Shown one piece after another: positions 22,128 through 29,916 of a stretch of 64,000 nucleotides of DNA (positions are counted from its first letter, which is position 1; every line of letters starts with the position of its first letter). The position numbers were made by a program, and so were the translations under genes. The DNA is from Bacillus pumilus (lineage in GTDB: Bacteria > Bacillota > Bacilli > Bacillales > Bacillaceae). The notes under the pieces are model-generated. The model was not told the DNA's origin. It searched no databases and was given only the letters and a program-made list of their open reading frames with translations. The DNA lies in contig NZ_CP047089.1 of NCBI RefSeq assembly GCF_009937765.1, positions 3,532,272 to 3,596,271 on the forward strand. The letters run 5' to 3'.

Positions 22128-22658
22128 CTAGATTTCTTCATCTGGTATAACTGATAAGACGCCTTTGTTCACTTCGACGACCAGCACCCGGGTTCCATAT
22201 GGAATCTCCTCTTCGTCGAAACTGACAGCAGGCTTTGAGATTTTCCCGCTATTACTAATTAACAGCACTTCTCCAAACCCGTCTTTTGGAACAGATACAA
22301 TGATCTCCCCAGTCCTTCCTTTTAAGTCGGCCTCCGTATATGAGAGAGATTCTTCAGCAGAGGAAAGCGGGACTAAGACAAAGACATTCAAACAAGTCAC
22401 AAGTACCACCGCGAGGACGGCAGATAAGACTGCGCCAAGTCCACTCCCTACAATCGCTGTTTTTTCAGAGATAAATCCTCCAGCCGAGAAAAAGGTAAGA
22501 AATGCGAGGATTAATGTTGGTTGAAGGAATGGAACAGGAATCGCTTCAAACAATCCATCAAACACATCGCCGAAAAAGACGAAAACAAGTGTCAGGATTC
22601 CTGATATCATCAATATGTATAAATATAGCGTCTGAAGTGGCAGCCCAAACACATCCAT
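22128..22658 (-). CDS. yuaF: NfeD-family membrane protein (YuaF)
   Basis: About 176 residues with three to four membrane segments (about residues 8-95). A C-terminal OB-fold domain (about 110-170) contains GRTGEIIVSVPKDGFGEVLL and GTRVLVVEV. NfeD proteins act with flotillins and are usually co-transcribed with them. ATG at 22658 is chosen because AAAGGGTGAGG precedes it; a GTG lies three codons earlier. It is the first gene of the yuaF-floT operon. Confidence 0.92.
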   Translation of the reverse strand: MDVFGLPLQTLYLYILMISGILTLVFVFFGDVFDGLFEAIPVPFLQPTLILAFLTFFSAGGFISEKTAIVGSGLGAVLSAVLAVVLVTCLNVFVLVPLSSAEESLSYTEADLKGRTGEIIVSVPKDGFGEVLLISNSGKISKPAVSFDEEEIPYGTRVLVVEVNKGVLSVIPDEEI

Positions 22659-22743
22659 CTTCCTCACCCTTTCTTCATGAAATGAATAGCCTTTGTTTCA
22701 TTTAGACCATGCCCACCTCCAATGTATTCCTTCTAACAGGTAA

Positions 22744-22769
22744 TACGAACCACTTTTGTAAAGGTTTCA
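22744..22769 (-). promoter_or_regulatory. Sigma-W type promoter of yuaF-floT
   Basis: On the minus strand TGAAAC and CGTA are separated by 16 bases, the established sigma-W consensus. The B. subtilis yuaF-floT operon belongs to the sigma-W regulon, so cell-envelope stress is expected to induce this operon. Confidence 0.85.
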
Positions 22770-22862
22770 AATTTCCTCACAATTCTTCAAAGGAATTCAA
22801 GGATAGCTCAAGAATGATTGTCATGTACCAGTATGTTAAAATTTGATCTTGAGGTGATGAAA

Positions 22863-23342
22863 ATGAGTTTATTACATGATGCAAGACAAGAATTGTGGCA
22901 AGAGTTGCAAGGTTTGAACGAAGAACAATTGAATCAAAAATTATCTGATGATACTTGGAGTATTCAAGAGGTGGCAGATCATTTAAAAAAGATGGACCTC
23001 GTGGCAGCAAAACATCTAGCTGCTGAAGGAAAAAAAGCACCGATTAAAGAATATGAGCCAAAGCCGGTGGAAATGGCAGAGGATCGTTCTAGAAAAGCGA
23101 CTGCGCCTAGTATTGTTGAACCTGAGCGCAAGCATGTGACACCTACACACCTAAAAGATGAGCTTGATACAGCACGTGAGCAGCTCAATCAAATTCTATC
23201 AACGTTTACTGAGGATGATTTCAAGCGTGTCATTGCACACCCTGTGTTTGAAGAATTATCTCTTAAGCAATATCTTGATTTTATCGGCGCACATGAAAAA
23301 CGCCATATCCATCAAATCAAAGAAATTAAAGAACAGCTATAA
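22863..23342 (+). CDS. yuaE: DinB-family protein (YuaE-like)
   Basis: About 159 residues of the DinB/YfiT four-helix-bundle type. The usual metal-site pattern has one His in the WSIQEVADHLKKM segment (about residue 41) and a C-terminal pair in FIGAHEKRHIHQIKEI (about 141-156). Members are putative metal-dependent hydrolases or thiol transferases; no substrate is known here. The ATG at 22863 follows GAGGTG by 6 bases, better than the upstream in-frame ATGs. It is divergent from the flotillin operon and convergent with gbsB. Confidence 0.85.
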   Translation: MSLLHDARQELWQELQGLNEEQLNQKLSDDTWSIQEVADHLKKMDLVAAKHLAAEGKKAPIKEYEPKPVEMAEDRSRKATAPSIVEPERKHVTPTHLKDELDTAREQLNQILSTFTEDDFKRVIAHPVFEELSLKQYLDFIGAHEKRHIHQIKEIKEQL

Positions 23343-23347
23343 GACAT

Positions 23348-23377
23348 AAAAAGACTCCCTTTTGGGAGGCTTTTTTC
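23348..23377. terminator. Terminator between yuaE and gbsB
   Basis: AAAGACTCCC and GGGAGGCTTT with a TTTT loop, flanked by an A run on the left and a T run on the right, serve two convergent genes. Confidence 0.85.
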
Positions 23378-23381
23378 ATTG

Positions 23382-24590
23382 TTACACTGTTTTAGGTGTT
23401 AGATCAAAACAGCGAGCATAAATCCAGTTGTACGCTTTTTCGTTTAGATCTCTTGGGTTTCCAATGGTTTGCGGATCTTTCATTGCTTCTTTAGATAAGC
23501 GGTCAATCATCTCTTTTGATACACCTTGCTCTTCTAATGAAGGAACCTCTAGGTCTTCCACTAAATCATACATCCAGTTCACAGCAGCTTTGGCTGCTTC
23601 CTCTGTTGACATTCGGCTAGTATCAATACCAAATGCTTGCGCGATACGAGCAAATTTTTCGGGATACCCCTTCCAATTATACTCCATGACTGGTCCCATC
23701 ATTGCTGCTACACACTGACCGTGCGCTACAGGAATCATTCCTCCGAGTGTTTGACTCATCGCGTGTGCAGCGCCAGCTGATTCGCTTCCATAAGAAAGCC
23801 CGGCAAGCATTGCGGCTTGTGCCATTCCATATCTGGCTTCTATGTCCTCACCATCGGCAAAGGCACGGCGAATATAATGAGCTGCATATTCAATGGCCAT
23901 GAGCGCGACCGCATCTGTAATAGGCTGAGCAAATTTCATTGTATAGCATTCAATCGCGTGTGCAAGTGCATCAATTCCAGTCATTGCTGTCACATGAGGC
24001 GGCATGGATACATGGAGCTCTGGATCAATGACTGTGAGGTGTGCTGCAATGAGCGGGCCACCTGTGTTGAATTTGAATTCTCTTTCTTCATCTGTGATCA
24101 CTGCCCACTGCGTCACTTCTGAACCTGTACCAGCCGTTGTTGGAATAGTGGTTAACGGAGGGATTCTATTTTCAAGCGGTTTTTTCCCCTCTGCTGCTTC
24201 GTAATCAAGGACTGAGCCTTCATGCGTCGCTTCTACACCGATCGCCTTTGCCGTATCCATTGAGCTTCCGCCGCCTACTGCGACTAATCCATTACAGCCT
24301 TCTTTTTCATATAACGCAGAGCCTTCATTCACTAAACGGACTGGCGGGTTTGGCTCTACTTTATCAAATAGAACGACATCGATTTGTGCTTCTTTTAATG
24401 AAGCAATGACTGGATTTACCACGCCCGCCAGGTAAATACCCGGGTCTGTTACAAGCAATACCTTTGAAACACCGTATGCTTTTACTTCTTCCCCAACATG
24501 TTTCACTGAGCCGATACCATGTTTGATGACAGTCGGAATTTCAAATGTATGGAACTTCTGCATGCTTTCAATTTTCATATTTAATGTCAT
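23382..24590 (-). CDS. gbsB: Choline dehydrogenase, type III (iron-dependent) alcohol dehydrogenase
   Basis: A 402-residue enzyme that oxidises choline to glycine betaine aldehyde with NAD. It has the NAD loop GGGSSMDTAKAIG (about 104-116), and the iron-site pattern is visible as GIDALAHAIECY (about 205-216) with SQTLGG..HGQC (about 274-288). GGAGGAGA precedes the ATG by 6 bases. It lies 27 bases downstream of gbsA in the same operon. The pair produces the osmoprotectant glycine betaine from imported choline. The length equals that of B. subtilis GbsB. Confidence 0.94.
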   Translation of the reverse strand: MTLNMKIESMQKFHTFEIPTVIKHGIGSVKHVGEEVKAYGVSKVLLVTDPGIYLAGVVNPVIASLKEAQIDVVLFDKVEPNPPVRLVNEGSALYEKEGCNGLVAVGGGSSMDTAKAIGVEATHEGSVLDYEAAEGKKPLENRIPPLTTIPTTAGTGSEVTQWAVITDEEREFKFNTGGPLIAAHLTVIDPELHVSMPPHVTAMTGIDALAHAIECYTMKFAQPITDAVALMAIEYAAHYIRRAFADGEDIEARYGMAQAAMLAGLSYGSESAGAAHAMSQTLGGMIPVAHGQCVAAMMGPVMEYNWKGYPEKFARIAQAFGIDTSRMSTEEAAKAAVNWMYDLVEDLEVPSLEEQGVSKEMIDRLSKEAMKDPQTIGNPRDLNEKAYNWIYARCFDLTPKTV

Positions 24591-24617
24591 ATAGAATCTC
24601 CTCCAAATGTGTGATTT

Positions 24618-26087
24618 TTATTGAAACCAATGAACCGCTTCGGGTTTTGTATTACGATATACATGCTTCAGCTCTGTATATTCCTCGAGCCCGGTGCGTC
24701 CTAACTCACGTCCTAGACCTGATTGCTTATATCCACCCCAAGGTGCTTGAGCAAAATAAGGATGGAAATCATTGATCCAAACTGTGCCCAATCTTAATTG
24801 ACGAGCGACTCTTTCGGCCTTGCTGATATCAGTAGACCACACGGCCCCTGCTAATCCATAAATCGTATCGTTTGCCAGCTCAATTACTTCTTCCTCTGTA
24901 CGGAAGGATTCAACTGTCAATACTGGGCCAAAGACTTCTTCTTGGACAATCCGCATCTCTGACGTGCAGCCTGAGAAAATCGTTGGCAAGTAGAAGAACC
25001 CATTTGAAAGCTCCTCTGCGTCAGGTCTTTTTCCACCTGTTTCTAATTTGGCGCCTTCATCTAGCCCAATGCTGACGTATTTTTCTACTTTTTCTCGATG
25101 CTCAGCTGAGATGAGTGGGCCGCTTTGGGTTTCTTCATCAAAGCCGCTTCCTAGCTTGATTTTTTTCGTCCGCTTCACCAGTTCTTCTAGAAATTCATCA
25201 TGAATGGATTCTTCCACTAGCAAACGTGAACCTGCTGAACATACTTGCCCTGCATGGAAAAACACAGCATTCATTGCCTGGTCAACCGCTACGTCTAAAT
25301 CAGCATCTTGAAACACAATATTCGGATTCTTTCCGCCAAGCTCAAGGGCTATTTTTTTCACATTCCCGCTGGCTCCCTGCATAATTTTCTTGCCTGTTTC
25401 AATACCGCCTGTAAATGAAATCAAATCGACTTGATCATTCACAGCAAGCTCATCACCAACCGTTGCACCTGGTCCAAGGACTAGGTTTGCCACTCCTGAT
25501 GGAATGCCCGCTTCTTCCATGAGTTTGAATACTTTGATCGTGGTGAGCGGTGTGATTTCACTTGGCTTTAATACGATGGTATTCCCCGCCGCAAGAGCAG
25601 GAGCGATTTTCCAGCTTGCTTGAAGCAATGGATAATTCCAAGGAGTAATTTGCCCGCATACACCAACAGCCTCCCTGACCAATTCGCTTTTCGAGTTCGG
25701 AATTGGTGATGCAATGATTTCCCCGCCATCTTTGTCAGCAAGCCCTGCATAATATTGGAACACGTTCGCAATATCGTCCATATCTGCTTTGCTTTCCTCT
25801 AATGTTTTGCCTGTATCAAGCGATTCCAATTTGGCTAGTTCATCAAGATCACGTCTAATCAATTCAGCCATCTTAAACACCATATTTCCTCTTTCAATTC
25901 CAGGCAAGTTTGCCCAGTCACCTTGATCGAAGGCTTTTCTCGCTGCTTTAATGGCGAGCTGCGCGTCATTTCTTGATCCTTCACTCACCTTCGCGATCAC
26001 TTCTTGATTAAATGGATTGATGATATCCCGCGTGTCGCCGCTTTTGGCGCCAACCCATTGTCCATCTATAAATAGTGTTTGACTCAT
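24618..26087 (-). CDS. gbsA: Glycine betaine aldehyde dehydrogenase
   Basis: A 489-residue aldehyde dehydrogenase that completes betaine synthesis. Motifs are FTGGIETGKKIM (NAD-binding, about 226-237), the general-base ELGGKNPNIVF (about 250-260) and the catalytic Cys in FFHAGQVCSAGSRL (about 277-290). The TPWNYPLLQ segment (about 149-157) is also typical. AGGAGG lies about 8 bases before the start. It is first in the gbsAB operon, divergent from gbsR, with palindromic operator candidates in between. Confidence 0.96.
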   Translation of the reverse strand: MSQTLFIDGQWVGAKSGDTRDIINPFNQEVIAKVSEGSRNDAQLAIKAARKAFDQGDWANLPGIERGNMVFKMAELIRRDLDELAKLESLDTGKTLEESKADMDDIANVFQYYAGLADKDGGEIIASPIPNSKSELVREAVGVCGQITPWNYPLLQASWKIAPALAAGNTIVLKPSEITPLTTIKVFKLMEEAGIPSGVANLVLGPGATVGDELAVNDQVDLISFTGGIETGKKIMQGASGNVKKIALELGGKNPNIVFQDADLDVAVDQAMNAVFFHAGQVCSAGSRLLVEESIHDEFLEELVKRTKKIKLGSGFDEETQSGPLISAEHREKVEKYVSIGLDEGAKLETGGKRPDAEELSNGFFYLPTIFSGCTSEMRIVQEEVFGPVLTVESFRTEEEVIELANDTIYGLAGAVWSTDISKAERVARQLRLGTVWINDFHPYFAQAPWGGYKQSGLGRELGRTGLEEYTELKHVYRNTKPEAVHWFQ

Positions 26088-26122
26088 AGAAGGAACCTCC
26101 TCTGATTCTTTTTGGTAAGTTT

Positions 26123-26184
26123 GTTAAATAAAAATTTAACGTTTTGAACATAATTAACGTATCATGTTCAAATTTTTCTGTCAA
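26123..26184 (-). promoter_or_regulatory. gbsAB promoter with two palindromes (candidate GbsR operator)
   Basis: On the minus strand, -35 TTGACA (26179-26184) and a weak -10 TACGTT (26156-26161) have a 17-base spacer. A perfect 9-bp inverted repeat, TTTGAACAT-N12-ATGTTCAAA (26143-26172), covers the -10 and spacer. A second, GTTAAAT-N4-ATTTAAC (26123-26140), lies in the transcribed leader. GbsR represses gbsAB in B. subtilis until choline binds. One or both repeats are plausible sites. Confidence 0.65.
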
Positions 26185-26294
26185 AGGGAGATATGCTTCA
26201 ATTTCTTTTGACATTTCGCATTCTTTCTTTAACATATAGTCCATAAAGATTTTTTTGAACGTACTGAATTCTCTTAATAGAAAGCAGGGACAAG

Positions 26295-26852
26295 ATGAAA
26301 AAGCAGGAACAGCCACAAGCAGAAGAACGTATTTTAGCTGCTAAAGATCTAGTCATTGATTCAATAGCTGAAACGATGGATCTCTATGGGATTACTCGAA
26401 GTGCTGGTATTCTCTATGGGACCATGTATTTAAATGAGGAAATGACACTGGATGAAATGCGTGAAGAGCTGCAAATGAGTAAGCCTAGTATGAGTACGGG
26501 TGTCAAAAAACTGCAAGACATGAATATTGTCAAAAAGACCTTTCACCGCGGCCGAAGAAAACATAGCTTTGTTGCTGAAAAAGACTTTTTTAAGTTTTTC
26601 ATGAACTTCTTTCCGCAAAAATGGGAACGAGAGGTCGAGGTGAATTTAGCGGCAATTGAAGAAGCGCAAGTGCGGCTTCAAGAGGTAGCTCACGATGATC
26701 AGTTGGAGGCACATATAAGAGAGGAAGCCCAGCAGCTCATTGAGCAGCTTGAAAGCTCAAAATCCTATTATGACTGGCTGAGACGATTAGCGAACTCTGT
26801 TCATTCAGGGGAAATCTTTGACTATATCCCAATTAATCAGAAAGAAAAATAG
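26295..26852 (+). CDS. gbsR: Choline-responsive repressor GbsR
   Basis: A 185-residue MarR-like regulator of the GbsR family. The winged helix-turn-helix is around residues 45-90 (MTLDEMREELQMSKPSMSTGVKKL), with an alpha-helical C-terminus. It is divergent from gbsAB with a 207-base shared control region. In B. subtilis GbsR is an intracellular choline sensor that represses gbsAB and the opuB choline importer. No opuB genes are seen in this window. Confidence 0.92.
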   Translation: MKKQEQPQAEERILAAKDLVIDSIAETMDLYGITRSAGILYGTMYLNEEMTLDEMREELQMSKPSMSTGVKKLQDMNIVKKTFHRGRRKHSFVAEKDFFKFFMNFFPQKWEREVEVNLAAIEEAQVRLQEVAHDDQLEAHIREEAQQLIEQLESSKSYYDWLRRLANSVHSGEIFDYIPINQKEK

Positions 26853-26924
26853 ACAATGTGTGTGCGTTTTAAAGGTTGAATTTTATAGGAGGATTGATTA
26901 TAATAAATTATGTCGTAACACATC

Positions 26925-26997
26925 GGGGCATTAGCTCAGCTGGGAGAGCGCTACGCTGGCAGCGTAGAGGTCAGCGGTTCGATCCCGCTATGCTCCA
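26925..26997 (+). tRNA. tRNA-Ala (GGC)
   Basis: A 73-base cloverleaf. The acceptor GGGGCAT pairs with ATGCTCC (one G-U pair). The anticodon stem CTACG/CGTAG holds the loop CTGGCAG, giving anticodon GGC. The T arm is AGCGGTTCGATCCCGCT. The CCA end is not encoded. A terminator follows at once. The phage-like element starts about 350 bases further on. Confidence 0.96.
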
Positions 26998-27002
26998 TAA
27001 CG

Positions 27003-27039
27003 AAAAGCCATTCTTGAGAATTCAAGGATGGTTTTTTTA
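27003..27039 (+). terminator. Terminator after tRNA-Ala
   Basis: AAGCCATTCTTG pairs with CAAGGATGGTTT (G-U pairs allowed), followed by seven T's. Confidence 0.85.
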
Positions 27040-27051
27040 TGTATTTATTTC

Positions 27052-27240
27052 TTAAAGCTCTGATTGTTCTTTGTTTTTTCTTAAGCCTAATATTTTTATG
27101 ATGCGGTACGTGATCACAGAGACATAAGCCGTGATGAGTATGATTGTGTAAGACAAAGGAAAATCGCTTGTCATACCGTGATAAATGAAATAGATGAGCA
27201 GCACTGACAGTATGATGACTTGGAACAGTTCCTTTTTCAT
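27052..27240 (-). CDS. Small membrane protein of unknown function
   Basis: A 62-residue protein with two hydrophobic segments (about residues 5-20 and 28-50) and a charged C-terminus (GLRKNKEQSEL). A GGGGAG ribosome site lies upstream of the ATG. I recognise no family. It lies between tRNA-Ala and the end of the phage-like element and could belong to either. Confidence 0.6.
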   Translation of the reverse strand: MKKELFQVIILSVLLIYFIYHGMTSDFPLSYTIILITAYVSVITYRIIKILGLRKNKEQSEL

Positions 27241-27354
27241 TTTACTCTCCCCTCATGATAGTGATTTGGTCGATTATATCATAAATGATGTCATTTTTTG
27301 TTAACTATCAGCAAGGGAAAATCCATTCTCCTGCTGATAGCACTTTATGAATCA

Positions 27355-28179
27355 TCACTTTTTCAACAATTGTTCCATTTTGTTCCTCGTCTTCGGACCG
27401 TATATACCGTCTGCCGCTAGACCATTCATGAGCTGGAACCGTTTGACCGCATTCGCCGTTTTTGGTCCATAATAGCCATCAATCCCGTTGTTTTTTGCCC
27501 CTTTGTCTGGGTAGAAATAGAGGGAGGATAAGGCTTTTTGCACGGCCGTGACTTGTGATCCTTTTGTTAAGGGCTTGGTTATTTTTAAGATGCCAGATGG
27601 CAAGATGACTGACTTTTCAGATGTACTTGTTTTAGATTTTATCGAACCATTTTCTAATAGCTTTTCAAGTGGCTTTGTCTTAATTGGCTTTTCAGAAACT
27701 TTGTTTGATAAAAATGACACCAAGAAAGGTCGTTTACCCGCTTGAAGCTGTGTTAAAGTCAAACTGCCCATCATTTCAAGGTGTGGGTAATCCTTAAAAC
27801 TCTTCCAGTCTCCGCCCCACGAAAATCCTAGTGATTTCCCGATTTGCGCTACTCGGCGCCATTTCTCGTTAACTGTCCAAAGCGCTTTTTTTCCATCCGC
27901 ACTTAATAGAACATAATCAATCGCTAAACCATAGTTGTGATTTGATTGACCACCTTTAGCGTTGGTGACAATCTTCCCAGGAGCGGTACGACCTTGAGCG
28001 TAAAGCTTATTTTGTTCTGCAAACGAACGGTAGCCAGAAGTAATCTGAACAAAGATACCTTCTTTGTATGCTTGTTTGATCATTTCAATTGCGCTTTCTT
28101 TTACAATCTTGTGAATGCCGGAACCCATATTTCTAATGGAACGGTCTATAAGAGTTTGCAATCCAATTTTTTCAGCCAT
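27355..28179 (-). CDS. Phage endolysin: L-alanyl-D-glutamate peptidase (M15 family) with peptidoglycan-binding domain
   Basis: A 274-residue endolysin. The N-terminal VanY/CwlK-type M15 peptidase has the zinc motifs SNHNYGLAIDY (about 79-89) and YPHLEM (about 131-136). The C-terminus (about 205-270) has a peptidoglycan-binding_1 domain with the DGYYGPKTANAVKRFQ and DGIYGPKT repeats. It has no signal peptide, as expected for a holin-dependent lysin. It occupies the place held by the amidase xlyA in PBSX, but with a different enzyme class. It is the last gene of the minus-strand late region. Confidence 0.9.
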   Translation of the reverse strand: MAEKIGLQTLIDRSIRNMGSGIHKIVKESAIEMIKQAYKEGIFVQITSGYRSFAEQNKLYAQGRTAPGKIVTNAKGGQSNHNYGLAIDYVLLSADGKKALWTVNEKWRRVAQIGKSLGFSWGGDWKSFKDYPHLEMMGSLTLTQLQAGKRPFLVSFLSNKVSEKPIKTKPLEKLLENGSIKSKTSTSEKSVILPSGILKITKPLTKGSQVTAVQKALSSLYFYPDKGAKNNGIDGYYGPKTANAVKRFQLMNGLAADGIYGPKTRNKMEQLLKK

Positions 28180-28211
28180 GTTCTTTCTCCTTTGATTAGT
28201 GTATTGAATAT

Positions 28212-28240
28212 TAAAAAAAGCCCCTGCTAAGGGACTTAGA
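28212..28240 (-). terminator. Terminator after the acyltransferase gene
   Basis: On the minus strand AGTCCC and GGGGCT form a stem followed by seven T's, overlapping the stop codon of the acyltransferase gene. It separates that gene from the endolysin downstream. Confidence 0.75.
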
Positions 28241-29327
28241 AATTTGTATTTTTTTCTTTTGCTTTTGGTTTTAATAAAGATGTTAATTTTTTGATTGTAT
28301 TATATGGGGAAGTGATGAACCAACTGACTGCCGCAAAAAGATTGGAGCCTAGACAACTCACAATGATAAATGCTAGTGCGAAATAAAAAACAAGTTGAGT
28401 ATCTCCGCTCCATTCATTCATGAATTCCGTCTTTCTTAATATAAACACAAAAACAGGATGGAACAAGAAAATTCCTAGTGAATAATCTCCCCACTTTGTC
28501 AGAATGCTCTTCTTACTATTTACTGCGATAAGAACAAGCAAACATATCCAAGCTGACAAGAGATAATGAAGGAGTATTTTCATTAAATAACTTTCATCAT
28601 GAGTCAAAAATCTTTTTATTCCAAAGCTGCCGCGAAATAGCCACTCTAAGTTTGGTGTGAACTCAATCAATAAAATTGTTAATGATCCTGTCACTATGAG
28701 TAACACCTTTGCCATTGAGGGTTTTACAATCTTATAAACAGCATTCAAGCTTTCCTTTGTCATAAAAAAGCCAGCAAAAAAGAAGGGTGCAAATGAAATT
28801 GTCCTTTGATAACTAAGAGTGTAAGATGTAAAATTCGGATAAACCTCTTTCACTGTATCTACGATCACACCTGTGTACTGGCGTGAAATAAAACAGACAA
28901 TGAATATTATAATAAAAATACTTAATTTCCCTATTAAACTTAGTCTTAACTTTGATAATCCCCAAGCTAGTGCATACCAAAAGAGCATACTTACGATATA
29001 CCACAAATGAAATTGCGGCTTACCATAATGAAAGGATAGGGTTTTATATTCTCCTATAAAATAAAGAAACCAGTCAAAAAACGACTGAAATATAATGTAT
29101 AAAAGAAATAGATTCATCATTTTACTTATTTTCATTCTTTTAGCTAAATACCCACTGATAAAAATAAAAAGCGGCATATGAAAAGCGTAAATAAACACAA
29201 AAAGCTGATAATAATTCTGTTTATTGAGTTCTATTAAGTGTCCAAAAACAACTAGAAAAATCAACAAGCCCTTTATATTACTTAATTTCAAATCTTTTTC
29301 TAACAACTGGCTTCCCTCCAACTCCAA
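28236..29327 (-). CDS. Acyltransferase-3 (OafA/Fuc4NAc-type) membrane protein in the lysis region
   Basis: A 363-residue protein with about ten membrane segments. It has the acyltransferase-3 N-terminal pattern: NIKGLLIFLVVFGHLIEL (with the His near residue 31) and HMPLFIFISGYLAKR (about 50-64). Members O-acetylate or otherwise acylate cell-surface sugars, or fold as related choline or nodulation enzymes. The substrate cannot be told. It lies between holin (xhlB) and endolysin genes on the same strand, where PBSX has nothing comparable. It is locally AT-rich compared with its neighbours, which suggests acquisition as a moron gene with its own terminator. Confidence 0.85.
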   Translation of the reverse strand: MELEGSQLLEKDLKLSNIKGLLIFLVVFGHLIELNKQNYYQLFVFIYAFHMPLFIFISGYLAKRMKISKMMNLFLLYIIFQSFFDWFLYFIGEYKTLSFHYGKPQFHLWYIVSMLFWYALAWGLSKLRLSLIGKLSIFIIIFIVCFISRQYTGVIVDTVKEVYPNFTSYTLSYQRTISFAPFFFAGFFMTKESLNAVYKIVKPSMAKVLLIVTGSLTILLIEFTPNLEWLFRGSFGIKRFLTHDESYLMKILLHYLLSAWICLLVLIAVNSKKSILTKWGDYSLGIFLFHPVFVFILRKTEFMNEWSGDTQLVFYFALAFIIVSCLGSNLFAAVSWFITSPYNTIKKLTSLLKPKAKEKNTNF

Positions 29328-29368
29328 TTTTAGGATATACGAAGAAGGAAGTCAGCGCAACTATACAT

Positions 29369-29632
29369 TTATTTTGTTAGCCCTCTTTGTTTCAGGGTAT
29401 CTTTTTGTAAATGACCTTTGTAGGTCACATAATTGTTTTTAAACCAAGCGATAATGGCTGTCACCATCGTAAATATGGTGGAACCTGCTACATATAGCGC
29501 CTCACCAGCTGTTTGTACTTGCTCCTCACTAATCGGCAGCACCGTCTGCCCAAACATGACAAGCGTTTGATTGATGAGTGCAATAAAAAGAAGCACTGTG
29601 CGAATCACAGTGCCTTTGTCGAATGTTTTCAT
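29369..29632 (-). CDS. xhlB: Phage holin, XhlB (SPP1 type)
   Basis: An 87-residue protein with two membrane segments (about 9-30 and 45-63) and a charged tail ([13 protein letters not shown]). The N-terminus [19 protein letters not shown] is characteristic of the phage SPP1/PBSX holin family. It makes the membrane lesions that let the endolysin reach the wall. It sits directly downstream of the BhlA-like gene, matching the xhlA-xhlB lysis pair of PBSX. Confidence 0.92.
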   Translation of the reverse strand: MKTFDKGTVIRTVLLFIALINQTLVMFGQTVLPISEEQVQTAGEALYVAGSTIFTMVTAIIAWFKNNYVTYKGHLQKDTLKQRGLTK

Positions 29633-29643
29633 GATGTTTCCTC

Positions 29644-29856
29644 CTATTTTAAATTCCGTTCAATTTTATCGAGTTTGTCGATGACGACGTCATATTTCTC
29701 ACTAAACTTTGCTAACACTTCATTTTGTGCCTCGATTTGTGCATTGAGCTTATTTTCTCGTTCCTTCGTTGTGTTGAGAACATAAAACAGAATCCAGCAA
29801 AAGAGAACGGCAAATGGGCCTTGTGTCATTAAGTTTTGTACGACATCTACTTCCAT
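29644..29856 (-). CDS. BhlA/UviB-like holin-associated protein
   Basis: About 70 residues with one N-terminal membrane segment ([18 protein letters not shown]) followed by a charged coiled coil. It resembles BhlA/UviB-type holin-like proteins and occupies the place of xhlA in PBSX. The ATG at 29856 is chosen because GAAGGTG lies 6 bases upstream. It probably assists the XhlB holin. Confidence 0.82.
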   Translation of the reverse strand: MEVDVVQNLMTQGPFAVLFCWILFYVLNTTKERENKLNAQIEAQNEVLAKFSEKYDVVIDKLDKIERNLK

Positions 29857-29916
29857 TGGAATCACCTTCTTCCCGAGATAAATTATCCACATTGCACCAA
29901 TTTTTCCATTCCTGAT

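Noticed and set aside
26925..26997. tRNA-Ala as phage attachment site
   Set aside because: No duplicate of its 3' end was seen near 54.7-55.5 kb and no integrase is present, so attachment cannot be supported.
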